From NCBI GenBank assembly GCA_964343195.1, contig CAYFIR010000101.1, positions 1 to 25,059 on the forward strand: DNA of 25,059 nt, read 5' to 3'. The notes below the pieces were generated by a model. That model was given only the letters and a program-made list of their open reading frames with translations, was not told the DNA's origin and did no database searches. The translations under genes were made by a program, and so were the position numbers. The DNA is from CAYVAP01 sp964343195. GTDB lineage: Bacteria > Bacteroidota > Bacteroidia > J057. Position 1 is the stretch's first letter, and each line of letters opens with the position of its first letter. This document shows positions 14,921 to 22,257 of the stretch, one piece after another.

Positions 14921-15631
14921 TTACAGGAACTTGAACTCAATTGCTAGGCTGGAGTAAACCGGAACCGGCTGTCCAGCCAGTTCCCCCGGGACCCACCGTG
15001 GCATGAGTTGCACCACTCTCAGGGCTTCTTCGTCACAACCCGCTCCGATTCCCCTCAGGACATCGAGGTCAGTCACAGATCCATCAGCCTGGACCACAAA
15101 CCGGATGAAAACCTTGCCTTCAACCTTGTTGCTGAGGGCATCTTCCGGATATCGAATCTGATTGGATAGAAAACGGTACAGGGCGGCTTCTCCACCAGGA
15201 AAGGCAGGCATGATGTCCGCAGAGGCCAGCGGACCATTTACTTCTACCGGAAGCAGGTCTTCAGGGGGTTGGGGCCGTTGCCGGGATGTGAGGGGCTGCA
15301 CGGGCGACTCTATGGCCTGTGCTGCCAGGTACATTGTATATTCCTCAGGGGAGTGGATCGTATCCACACGGGAGGTCTGGGCATGTTTAACCAGAATGGG
15401 AGTATCTTCCTGCTCAAACAGTGTCATCACCTGACTTCTCGTCAATTGGTTGGCCTGAAAGCTTCGCATGGAAGACTGCCCCTGCACAAGGCTATATGCT
15501 CCCACAGAAGCCACTCCACTCAACGCCAGGATACCTACTCCTACCAGAATCAGCCGAGTGCGCTTCTTGCGCTCCCGGCGTTCCTGCTCTTCGATGAAGT
15601 TGAGGATGTTATTTGCCCGATTGAGGTCCAT
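14921..15631 (-). CDS. TonB C-terminal domain protein (energy-transducer-like)
   Basis: TonB proteins span the periplasm and pass proton-motive energy from ExbB/ExbD to outer-membrane transporters. This 236-residue protein has a charged cytoplasmic N-terminus (EEQERRERKKR, 14-24), one membrane anchor at about 25-48, a periplasmic linker of about 90 residues and a TonB_C domain at about 141-236 with FPGGEAALYRFLSNQIRYP, VEGKVFIRFVV, DGSVTDLDVLRGIG and AIEFKF, as in typical Bacteroidota TonB-family proteins. The linker has only a few prolines (SRQRPQPPEDLLP), so it is shorter and less extended than in classical TonB. No exbB or exbD is nearby. It begins 101 bases after the 701-residue gene on the same strand, and cotranscription is possible but there is a small hairpin between them. 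Confidence 0.9.
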   Translation of the reverse strand: MDLNRANNILNFIEEQERRERKKRTRLILVGVGILALSGVASVGAYSLVQGQSSMRSFQANQLTRSQVMTLFEQEDTPILVKHAQTSRVDTIHSPEEYTMYLAAQAIESPVQPLTSRQRPQPPEDLLPVEVNGPLASADIMPAFPGGEAALYRFLSNQIRYPEDALSNKVEGKVFIRFVVQADGSVTDLDVLRGIGAGCDEEALRVVQLMPRWVPGELAGQPVPVYSSLAIEFKFL

Positions 15632-15701
15632 GGCTTTGGGGGGTATATCTCAGGTTGAAAGATGTGTGGGGAGGACTTATTGATCAGGTGATGGAGAGGT
15701 G

Positions 15702-15723
15702 CAGGCGCCCATCAGGACGCCTG
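15702..15723 (-). other. Small hairpin between the 701-residue gene and the TonB-like gene
   Basis: CAGGCG (15702-15707) pairs with CGCCTG (15718-15723) over a 10-base loop, 10 bases after the stop codon of the upstream gene on the minus strand. There is no T run, so this is a weak candidate for a pause site or partial terminator. Confidence 0.35.
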
Positions 15724-15732
15724 ACTATGGGA

Positions 15733-17838
15733 TTAAAGCTGGAACTGCTTGCGAAATTCGGAATAAAACTTGTCGCCGAGGATTCTATTAAATGCCGCGT
15801 GGGTATCCTCGGTCATTTTTTCAACACTGGCATCTTCGGAAGTAAAACCGATGAAGCGAATATCCGATTGGCCTCCATTGCGGCTAAAGAGTCCTCGCTT
15901 CTTGTTCACGACCAGGATGTTATCCTCGTTGAGCTGGTTGTGCGAGACTTCCAGTTCCTGCACGGTTTTGAACACCAGCAGAATGAATTTCAGGTCTTCG
16001 CTGCTCAGGTCTTCCACTTTCTGCTTGCGGTCCAGGCCTGATTTCTGAATAAACTCCTTGAGGGTACTGCGGTCAAGAAAGTCCCTGAAGTAGTACTTGC
16101 CTTCTTTCGCTTCACTGATCTCGCTGATTTCTCCTTGTGGACCGTAGTAGGCGAGTTCTTTCTGGTGTAGCTTCTCAAATCGCTGGAAGGCTTTGGGATC
16201 CTCGGCCTGATCGGTAGGCAGTAGTCGAACCAACTTAACTACGCTGTCCCCCTTGAACTGGGCCTTTCGGGAGGGAAATTCCTCCCCGACTATGGCATTC
16301 TCAAGATTGAAAATTGCACTCAGGCTGGGCCCTTTTTTGTTGGGGTCTTCCGCAACCTGTAATCCCGTTTCAGCTACTTTTTCTGCTACCACCTGTGCAA
16401 CAACAGGTTGAGAGCCAGCAGGCTGAGGTTCAGCATGGGCCAGGACGGGCTCCGGGGTTACTTCCTTTTCTTTTGGTTGAGGCTCCACTTCAGGTTTTTT
16501 GACTGGAGCTTTCTTTTCCTTCACAGGCTCAGTCTTGGTCTGAGGGGGCTCAGGTTTGGGCTGTGGCTTTTCTTTTTTTTCGGCAGCCTTTTGCTGGGTT
16601 TCCTTTTTCTCTTCTTCAGCTTTTTTCAGACCGGCTTTGGAGGCCTCCTGTTCCAGCGATACGCGGTTAAGCGCTTCGCTGATGTTCCAGCTGATGACTA
16701 CATCCGGGATGCCCAGTTCCGCACCTGCGGAGATAAATTCAGCTTCATATTCCTCCTTTTTAGCAGGATCTATGCAAGTACGCTGGAGGCGTTCCAGCAG
16801 GCTCTCACGTCCCTCTTTGGCTTTGAGCTCTGCTTCCAGGCGAGCCCGACGCTCCTCTTCTTCCTTGCGCAGTTGTGTGAGTTCATTGACTCTGGCGGCT
16901 CGCAGGGAAAGTCCGATGACCATTTGCTCAAAAGTATGTTCATCATCCTCCTTACCACCTTCCATGAGTCTGTCTCCGAGGTTTAGATCGGATTTCATAT
17001 ACTCAAGGTTTCTTGGATGGTGGAGAAAGCTGCCCAGTAACAGGACGTGCTCAATGGAATGCTGCTTGAGGTTGCGGTCGTTCAGGTGGGCCAGAAGGCG
17101 ATCCTGGTTGTGGGTGATAAGTTCCTGGTATTCAGATTCATTCAGCCTCACTTCTCCGGCGATGGTCACCCTGCTGGTCTCCTGGTTGATCTGGAAAACG
17201 TAAGGTGAATGAGCATTCTCCAGCTGGAGAGCGAGGTCTGTTTGGCCCTTGACATCAATTTTGAGTCCCGCATCACTGAAAGACTTCAGGACTTCGCTGA
17301 GGAGCTTTTCCTTGCCTGCTGATTTCCCAAATCCCTTGATCGGGTATATGTCGAAACTTTCTCCCTTGAAAGGATCTCCAACCTTCAGAAGTTCCTCACC
17401 TTCCAGCTTCTTCCCTGGCTTATAGACACATACGTTGGTAAATGACCCAAACGAGTCAAGAATGATGGATGGTTTGTCTTCCTGTCCATCCTGAAACAGC
17501 TTTCCTCGCAGGAACGATGTCCCGATATTGTCTTCGTGGATTATGTCAAAAGATGCGGGCTGAGCCAGGTTATTCAGCTGATTGCGGATTTTCGCACGAT
17601 CGGCTGAGCTCATGTCAACAGGCGTTGCATACGCTACCGGAATCGGATCCACATAACTGTCTCCCATGGTGTTGCGATAAGAAGACACCAACTCGGGCAG
17701 GTACAAATCAAGGGACTTAATGGGAGATTTGCCCTGAATCTCCAGAAATGGCTTATCAGAAAAATGGAGTAGATGAACATCTTCTCCGGTCTCTGCGCCA
17801 GCAATGATTTGTGTACGGGTTAACAGCAGGTGTAGCAT
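15733..17838 (-). CDS. Degenerate Hsp70/actin-fold domain fused to a pseudokinase-like domain
   Basis: This 701-residue protein has no signal peptide and is probably cytoplasmic. I see four parts. Residues 1-325 look like a degenerate Hsp70-like (ASKHA) ATPase: SIILDSFGSFTNVCVY (124-139) matches the phosphate-2 strand-loop, EHVLLLGSFLHHPRNLEYMK (263-282) the adenosine motif, and FEQMVIGLSLRA (303-314) the following helix, but the N-terminal DxGT phosphate-1 motif is absent. Residues 320-410 are a charged helical segment with a small helical domain around 350-395. Residues 410-500 are a Lys/Glu/Pro-rich linker. Residues about 525-695 resemble a protein-kinase fold lacking catalytic residues: HNQLNEDNILVV (633-644) replaces the HxDxxxxN loop and IRFIGFT (660-666) replaces the DFG strand. 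Both assignments are pattern-based and need structure prediction. It precedes the TonB-like gene. Confidence 0.6.
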   Translation of the reverse strand: MLHLLLTRTQIIAGAETGEDVHLLHFSDKPFLEIQGKSPIKSLDLYLPELVSSYRNTMGDSYVDPIPVAYATPVDMSSADRAKIRNQLNNLAQPASFDIIHEDNIGTSFLRGKLFQDGQEDKPSIILDSFGSFTNVCVYKPGKKLEGEELLKVGDPFKGESFDIYPIKGFGKSAGKEKLLSEVLKSFSDAGLKIDVKGQTDLALQLENAHSPYVFQINQETSRVTIAGEVRLNESEYQELITHNQDRLLAHLNDRNLKQHSIEHVLLLGSFLHHPRNLEYMKSDLNLGDRLMEGGKEDDEHTFEQMVIGLSLRAARVNELTQLRKEEEERRARLEAELKAKEGRESLLERLQRTCIDPAKKEEYEAEFISAGAELGIPDVVISWNISEALNRVSLEQEASKAGLKKAEEEKKETQQKAAEKKEKPQPKPEPPQTKTEPVKEKKAPVKKPEVEPQPKEKEVTPEPVLAHAEPQPAGSQPVVAQVVAEKVAETGLQVAEDPNKKGPSLSAIFNLENAIVGEEFPSRKAQFKGDSVVKLVRLLPTDQAEDPKAFQRFEKLHQKELAYYGPQGEISEISEAKEGKYYFRDFLDRSTLKEFIQKSGLDRKQKVEDLSSEDLKFILLVFKTVQELEVSHNQLNEDNILVVNKKRGLFSRNGGQSDIRFIGFTSEDASVEKMTEDTHAAFNRILGDKFYSEFRKQFQL

Positions 17839-18195
17839 AAAGCGAAATTTTTCGGCTTAGAAGGTCGTCGGTCGATACTTTCCACAGCACTGTATTCAAA
17901 CTCCATACCAAGCCCTCTCAGCCATGACCATGGCTGATGGCTTTGCACAATGCATCAGGTTGTGAGTACTGAATTCGGCTGTTTCCCGTATTTAATCAAA
18001 GGTCGGGCCAAAGTGAGTCGGAGGGTATTGGCCGCAGGAAAAATTTACCCTATGGGAACTATTCCCATTTCATTGGAATTGAGAGAGGCGCTAATGGTCA
18101 AAGATGGTGGGCAAATGGTTTTGAATGGAATTTCGTTTGGAATAATCAGATAGACCCACGATAATTGCACCGCAGTCGGCTTCTACCAGGGAGTT
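17839..18195. other. Divergent intergenic region with a 20-bp palindrome
   Basis: This spacer separates the leftward 701-residue gene from the rightward SAM-controlled operon and must hold both promoters. The only clear element is the palindrome TCAGCCATGACCATGGCTGA (17918-17937), two 9-bp arms with a 2-base centre, 80 bases upstream of the start at 17838. A weak Bacteroidota-type promoter match, TTTG near 18138 and TAATTG near 18160, lies just before the riboswitch. A 67-codon frame at 17950-18153 lacks any protein-like features and I do not call it. Confidence 0.5.
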
Positions 18196-18301
18196 GATTT
18201 ATTGCGAAGCGGGGAGAGAACAGGCTCCGGGATCCGCTGGCAACCTGCCGGGCTTTTATGCGTAAGGTGCCAAATCCTGCCCCAGTTGGGGAAAGATAAA
18301 T
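18196..18301 (+). promoter_or_regulatory. SAM-I (S-box) type riboswitch
   Basis: The leader shows the conserved core of the S-box: TGGCAACC at 18238-18245, then AAGGTGCCAAATCC at 18264-18277, matching the family strings GGCAACC and GGTGCTAATTCC. Helix P2 can form from AGCGG (18209-18213) and CCGCT (18234-18238), with the kink-turn-like GGAGAGAA and GGCTCCGGGAT inside it. The loop string ACAGG (18220-18224) can pair with CCTG (18276-18279), the expected pseudoknot. P4 is the hairpin CCCC/GGGG at 18280-18291. P1 pairs TTTAT near 18198 with ATAAA at 18296-18300. It ends 12 bases before the OsmC start codon with no terminator between, so control is probably at translation initiation. Methionine-gene context supports it. 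Confidence 0.82.
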
Positions 18302-18312
18302 GAACAAAAATA

Positions 18313-18726
18313 ATGAAGCTAACCCTACACCGCGAGGAAGCGCCATTTCGCTTCGATATTACCAACCCACAAGGATTCACGCTTTCAACTGACGCCAGTG
18401 CCAAGGCAGGAGGCTCGGAACAGGGATTTCGTCCCATGGAGCTGCTATTGGCAGGTTTGGCCAGTTGTACCAGCATCGATATTGTCCTGATTTTGCAAAA
18501 GCAAAAGCAGGTAATTGATGACTACAGGGTCGAAATTTCAGGGGAACGGGGAGAAGGTGTCCCTTCAGTGTTTACGGACATTCACCTGCATTTTGTCCTG
18601 AAAGGGCAACTGGAAGAAAACAAGGTGAAACGGGCCATAGACCTTTCCCTCGAAAAGTACTGCTCTGCTGCTGCCATGCTTAACAAGACAGCCACGATCA
18701 CTGCCGACTTCGAAATCGAAGGCTGA
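18313..18726 (+). CDS. OsmC-family protein in a SAM-controlled operon
   Basis: OsmC/Ohr proteins are small dimeric thiol peroxidases or redox proteins. This 137-residue member has both conserved cysteines: Cys 52 in LLAGLASCTSID and Cys 117 in KYCSAAAML, with the preceding PMELLLAG motif that marks the family. It is nearer to the YhfA-like branch than to Ohr, judging by the spacing and the KYCS motif. The ATG at 18313 lies 12 bases after a SAM riboswitch, and metZ follows 105 bases later, so this gene is under methionine/SAM control. That suggests a job in sulfur or sulfane-sulfur chemistry and not general peroxide defence, which is inference. Confidence 0.92.
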   Translation: MKLTLHREEAPFRFDITNPQGFTLSTDASAKAGGSEQGFRPMELLLAGLASCTSIDIVLILQKQKQVIDDYRVEISGERGEGVPSVFTDIHLHFVLKGQLEENKVKRAIDLSLEKYCSAAAMLNKTATITADFEIEG

Positions 18727-18778
18727 GTAGCGATCACCCGGATCACAGGATCCTCCAGGCCACCATCTTTTTTACTGA

Positions 18779-18836
18779 CTAATGTACCATGCCCAATGAG
18801 TCATGGTCAATGAATCACGAATTTTCCAATAATGTC
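18779..18836. repeat. Half array G (CATGG / CAATGA words) running into the metZ start
   Basis: The bases before metZ are a string of related words: ACCATGCCCAATGAG, TCATGGTCAATGAATCA, and AATGTACCAT (18781) echoed by AATGTCCCAT at 18831, which itself contains the start codon. Reverse-complemented, the words (TTCATTGACCATGA) match those in array H at 23551-23582 (TTCATTGATCAT). A second arm is not obvious here. Confidence 0.5.
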
Positions 18837-19995
18837 CCATTTTGAAACCGATGCCATTCGCCATCAGGGCGACAGAACCCAGCACCGTGAGCATAGCTCA
18901 CCAATTTACATGACCTCCAGCTTCGTTTTTGACGATGCAGAGCAGATGAGGGCGATGTTTGCCGATGAAATCAGTGGCAACATTTACAGCCGTTTCTCCA
19001 ATCCCAACTGCACCGAGCTGATCGACAAAGTGTGCAGGCTGGAAGATGCTGAAGCAGGCCTTGCCACCGCTACCGGGATGGCGGGGATCTTTACCACTCT
19101 GGCAGGGCTATGTAATACTGGTGATCATATCCTCGCCTGTCGGTCCGTATTTGGTTCTACCCACTCGATCCTGACAAAAATTCTCCCCCGATGGGGGATC
19201 ACCCATACCTATGTCGATATCCATGAGACCGATACCTGGGCCGCTGCGGTAAAGCCGGAAACGAAAATTCTGATTGTAGAAACTCCTTCTAATCCGGCAG
19301 TGGACCTCATCGACCTGGAGTGGCTGGGTAAATTTGCTAAAGAACACGGTCTCATCCTGGCGGTGGACAACTGCTTTGCGACTCCCTATTTGCAGCAACC
19401 TGCCAAATATGGGGCTGACCTGGTGCTACACTCGGCCACCAAATTTATGGATGGGCAGGGCCGTTCTCTGGGAGGATTGATTGTAGGGCGAACCGATCTC
19501 ATCAAGGAAATACAGGGATTTGCGCGGCATTCTGGTCCGGCTCTTTCTCCGTTCAATGCCTGGAACCTCTCCAAGAGCCTCGAGACCCTGGCTGTACGGA
19601 TGGATCGGCATTGCAGCAATGCCCTCAAGGTCGCTCAGTGGCTGGAGGATCAGCCCAAAGTCAAACGGGTCAAGTACCCTTTCCTTCCCTCACACCCCCA
19701 GCATGAATTGGCCCAAAAGCAAATGAGAGCCGGAGGAGGTATTGTGGCTTTCGAAGTAGAAGGGGGACTGGAAAAAGGTCGCAATCTGCTGGATAACCTC
19801 AAAATGGCGTCGCTCACCGCTAACCTGGGAGATACCCGAACCATTGTCTCCCACCCGGCATCCACGACTCATGCGCGCTTGAGCCCGGAGGAACAGGCAG
19901 CAGTCGGAATTTCTCCCGGCTTACTGCGCGTATCTGTAGGACTGGAGCATCCGGATGATGTGATTGCTGATTTGGAGCAGGCGATTAACGGATGA
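18832..19995 (+). CDS. metZ: O-succinylhomoserine sulfhydrylase (Cys/Met metabolism PLP enzyme)
   Basis: This 387-residue PLP enzyme of the cystathionine gamma-synthase family most likely makes homocysteine from an activated homoserine and sulfide, the direct-sulfhydrylation route to methionine. The PLP lysine is Lys 204 in HSATKFMDGQGRSLGG, a wording that is typical of MetZ enzymes as opposed to MetB or MetC. Asp 179 (AVDNCFATP) binds the pyridine nitrogen, and YSRFSNPN (52-59) supplies the phosphate-binding Tyr and Arg. The C-terminal SHPASTTHARL motif is also intact. It is the second gene after a SAM riboswitch and is followed by a strong terminator. Cystathionine gamma-synthase or O-acetylhomoserine sulfhydrylase activity cannot be fully excluded. 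Confidence 0.92.
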   Translation: MSHFETDAIRHQGDRTQHREHSSPIYMTSSFVFDDAEQMRAMFADEISGNIYSRFSNPNCTELIDKVCRLEDAEAGLATATGMAGIFTTLAGLCNTGDHILACRSVFGSTHSILTKILPRWGITHTYVDIHETDTWAAAVKPETKILIVETPSNPAVDLIDLEWLGKFAKEHGLILAVDNCFATPYLQQPAKYGADLVLHSATKFMDGQGRSLGGLIVGRTDLIKEIQGFARHSGPALSPFNAWNLSKSLETLAVRMDRHCSNALKVAQWLEDQPKVKRVKYPFLPSHPQHELAQKQMRAGGGIVAFEVEGGLEKGRNLLDNLKMASLTANLGDTRTIVSHPASTTHARLSPEEQAAVGISPGLLRVSVGLEHPDDVIADLEQAING

Positions 19996-20036
19996 GGAAG
20001 GGCAGAATAGACGTCCTGGCCTGTGGCTTGAATGGA

Positions 20037-20087
20037 TTTTCCCAAAGTGAGAATAAGACTCTTACTTTGGGAAAACTCTCTCTTTTT
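20037..20087 (+). terminator. Rho-independent terminator of the osmC-metZ operon
   Basis: TTTTCCCAAAGT (20037-20048) pairs with ACTTTGGGAAAA (20064-20075), with AGA/TCT pairing further in. A T-rich tract ending in five T follows at 20083-20087. It lies 42 bases after the metZ stop. Confidence 0.92.
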
Positions 20088-20208
20088 GGGGCTGGGCTGA
20101 CCTGCTCTTTTTTAAATGATTCTATGGTAAAGTGTTGACAATTAGTGGGTTGTCGCTTATTGTCTCCGGAGTTGCTGGAACTGGCACTTGCTTCGCCTGT
20201 TAACTGGC

Positions 20209-20775
20209 ATGAACCAAACACCCATTCGGCTTACCTTTTCCTTTTTCACCCTGGCCATTGCTCTTAACACCCTGTTTCTTCTTTATTCCTGTCAGGATGA
20301 GGACATTCGTCCTGCATCCGGAACCCAGCAGGCTCCTATCAAAATCTGGCTGACCGATGATCCTGGTGATTACCAGCAGGTCAACATTGACTTACTCCAG
20401 CTCCAAGCCAAGGTGCTCGATGATTCTACCGGGCAAAGTATCTGGTATGACCTGGCAACTCAGGCGGGAACATATGATTTGTTGCAGCTTCAGAATGGGC
20501 TGGATACCCTGGTGGTCAACGATAGCCTCCCGCCCGGAGAATTGAAAGAGATTCGATTGGTACTAGGGGAACAAAATACCATCATGGTGGACAGTGTATT
20601 ACAGCCGCTAAAAGTTCCCAGCGGATCTACCTCCGGATTTAAGATAAAGCTCAATCAAATGCTGATCCGTGATAGCCTGAGCCAAATCACCATTGACTTT
20701 GACGCTGGCGAATCAATTGTGGCCAGAGGGAATTCTTCCTACCTGTTGAAACCTGTTATCCGGGTGCAACCTTAG
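20209..20775 (+). CDS. DUF4382 lipoprotein
   Basis: The 188-residue product has a lipoprotein signal peptide with hydrophobic core FFTLAIALNTLFLLY and lipobox LYSC, the Cys being at about residue 28. The mature part begins with the DUF4382 signature IKIWLTDDPGDYQQVNIDLLQLQAKV, followed by beta strands and a C-terminal YLLKPVIRV strand, as expected for this secreted Bacteroidota beta-sandwich family of unknown function. The start chosen is the ATG at 20209; the frame extends to a TTG at 20188, which would add a non-signal-like prefix. The stop codon TAG at 20773-20775 lies inside the left end of a foldback element. Confidence 0.88.
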   Translation: MNQTPIRLTFSFFTLAIALNTLFLLYSCQDEDIRPASGTQQAPIKIWLTDDPGDYQQVNIDLLQLQAKVLDDSTGQSIWYDLATQAGTYDLLQLQNGLDTLVVNDSLPPGELKEIRLVLGEQNTIMVDSVLQPLKVPSGSTSGFKIKLNQMLIRDSLSQITIDFDAGESIVARGNSSYLLKPVIRVQP

Positions 20776-20934
20776 GAACGCTCAAAAAATTAGTTCCGCT
20801 TTTGACTTGATCTCTTGCCCACATACTGCGTCAGAAAAAGCCTCATTTGGCTCGCCAAACTCGGTTTTTCTTCCTTGCCTGCGAACAAGATCTCTTCGTA
20901 AAATCGGGAAGTTATTTTTCTCGCGTTCCTTAGC
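20771..20934. repeat. Foldback element 1 with 27-bp imperfect terminal inverted repeats
   Basis: The left end (20771-20797, starting CTTAGGAACGC) and the reverse complement of the right end (20907-20933, starting CTAAGGAACGC) agree at about 21 of 27 positions. Inside, AGAAAAAGCC (20833 area) pairs with GGTTTTTCT and CTTGATCTC mirrors GAACAAGATC, so most of the element can form one long hairpin. It fills the gap between two convergent genes and its left end contains the stop codon of the DUF4382 gene. It has no coding capacity, so it resembles a MITE or REP-type sequence. Confidence 0.7.
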
Positions 20935-20959
20935 CACTGATTGCCCTTGAGGGAGGGCG

Positions 20960-21472
20960 TTACCGTTTCAACTCAATGAAATCTGGTTCATACCCTTTGG
21001 TTTTGAGCCAATCAGCCAGTCCATAGCCCGTGCCGGAATTCCAGGGTTGTACCTGTGCGATGGGGACCTCGCGATAGGCAGCCAATTCTGCGGCTTCCAA
21101 TTGGATTTGTCCCTCATGAGCGAGTACATGGTACACGATGAGTAGCTGATTCCTGCGAAAAAATGGATACAGCCCTACAAACCCACCCATTTGGGCGTCC
21201 AGGCCCAGTTCCTCTTTCACTTCTCGTAGAACCGCCTCATCAGGGTGCTCTTCTTTTTCGAGGAAGCCGGTGACCAGGCCAAACCAGCTAGCAGGCCAGC
21301 CATGGCTTTGCACCAGGACTATGTGGTCATTTCGTTCCACTATAGCCGCAACTACTGGGGTTGGATTGTCCCAGTGGACCCAGTCTCCCGTAGGGCAGGC
21401 GAGCCGTTCCATCCCACCCTGGGTCTGGATTTCCAGCGGATTGCCACATACGGGGCAATAGCGATAGGTCAT
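20960..21472 (-). CDS. Nudix hydrolase with N-terminal zinc-ribbon-like segment
   Basis: This 170-residue enzyme should hydrolyse a nucleoside-diphosphate-linked compound. The Nudix box is complete at about 70-92: G-x5-E-x7-REVKEELGL (GFLEKEEHPDEAVLREVKEE then LGL). An N-terminal ribbon resembles that of NudC/NADH pyrophosphatases: CPVC at 6-9 and CP at 26-27, followed by NPTPVVAAIVE. The fourth cysteine of the ribbon is missing (CPTG), so zinc binding may be lost or altered. I chose the ATG at 21472, where the family normally begins (MTYRYCPVCG); a longer frame to 21559 adds 29 unrelated residues. The substrate is unknown. It lies 126 bases after the CAT-like gene on the same strand. Confidence 0.92.
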   Translation of the reverse strand: MTYRYCPVCGNPLEIQTQGGMERLACPTGDWVHWDNPTPVVAAIVERNDHIVLVQSHGWPASWFGLVTGFLEKEEHPDEAVLREVKEELGLDAQMGGFVGLYPFFRRNQLLIVYHVLAHEGQIQLEAAELAAYREVPIAQVQPWNSGTGYGLADWLKTKGYEPDFIELKR

Positions 21473-21598
21473 GTTGGTAACGTTTTGAGTTGTGTAATAG
21501 CAGATAGAATGGACGAATAGGGGAGAATGGTTGTAAAGAGGTGCTTGTATCGCATCCACTTCATCCTTTTGACGTGATTCGACACCCCTGGACCGGCC

Positions 21599-22240
21599 TC
21601 AGGACATTGCTTCATGTCTCATTAGCTCCTGAAGCTTTTCATAAAATAGCCCTACGTGGTAGCCATCTACCAGTGCATGATGTACGTGTACCGCCATGGG
21701 CATCCACAGTTCGCTGCCTTTCCATTCATATTTGCCAAAGGAAATTTTGGGAACGGAGTCCTTGCGATAGAAGGCTCGGGCATGAGATAGTCCGGTGAAT
21801 GGTATCCAGGGAAGAGGGGAGCAGTGGATGACATCCTGCCGCAGGGTGTTGGGATCACGTGCCAACCCTGGGGTTTGCTCGACTCGCTCCATTTCCTTCC
21901 GCCCCCTGGCGACGAACACCCCGATGTCATCGTCGAATTCGATGGTTCCAAACCCAAAGGTATGGTCACTGCGGCCCATAGTGGAGCCGGCATGCAGCCT
22001 TTCGTACAGAAAAACTTCATCTTCCTCGATGCGAAGTCGAAAATTTTCGACGGACTGAGCTGCCTGAACGGTTCGGTACAGGTAATGGAGGAATACCGAA
22101 TGGCCCAGGTCCTTTGCCTGTTCGTAAAGCCGGCTCATTTCCACCTGGAACATGACCCCGTGATAGGGCTCTTCAAAACCGAGAAAAAGCTCGAAGTGTT
22201 CTTTCCGGTTCCAGCTATCAAGGTCGATTTTTTGCTTCAT
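21599..22240 (-). CDS. Chloramphenicol acetyltransferase-family (CATase) protein
   Basis: This 213-residue protein has the length and fold pattern of type A chloramphenicol acetyltransferases, trimeric acetyl-CoA-dependent enzymes. The catalytic motif HHALVDGYH is intact at 187-195, giving catalytic His 188 and structural Asp 192. Other family features include WNRKEHFELFLGFEEP near the N-terminus, FTGLSHARAF (148-157) and PKISFGKY (164-171). It is chromosomal-looking, with base use similar to its neighbours and no mobile element alongside, so it may acetylate something other than chloramphenicol. The start ATG at 22240 lies only about 18 bases from the end of a foldback element, so the gene is probably transcribed through it from the BioD-like gene. 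Confidence 0.92.
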   Translation of the reverse strand: MKQKIDLDSWNRKEHFELFLGFEEPYHGVMFQVEMSRLYEQAKDLGHSVFLHYLYRTVQAAQSVENFRLRIEEDEVFLYERLHAGSTMGRSDHTFGFGTIEFDDDIGVFVARGRKEMERVEQTPGLARDPNTLRQDVIHCSPLPWIPFTGLSHARAFYRKDSVPKISFGKYEWKGSELWMPMAVHVHHALVDGYHVGLFYEKLQELMRHEAMS

Positions 22241-22257
22241 GTTGGAAGAAAAGGTCT

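Noticed and set aside
16408..16986. Hydrophobic plus-strand frame opposite the 701-residue gene
   Set aside because: The Phe/Leu-rich peptide arises from reading the Lys/Glu-rich linker in antisense; it has no independent support.
17950..18153. 67-codon frame upstream of the riboswitch
   Set aside because: No family resemblance, no clear start signal, and it lies in the promoter region of the methionine operon.
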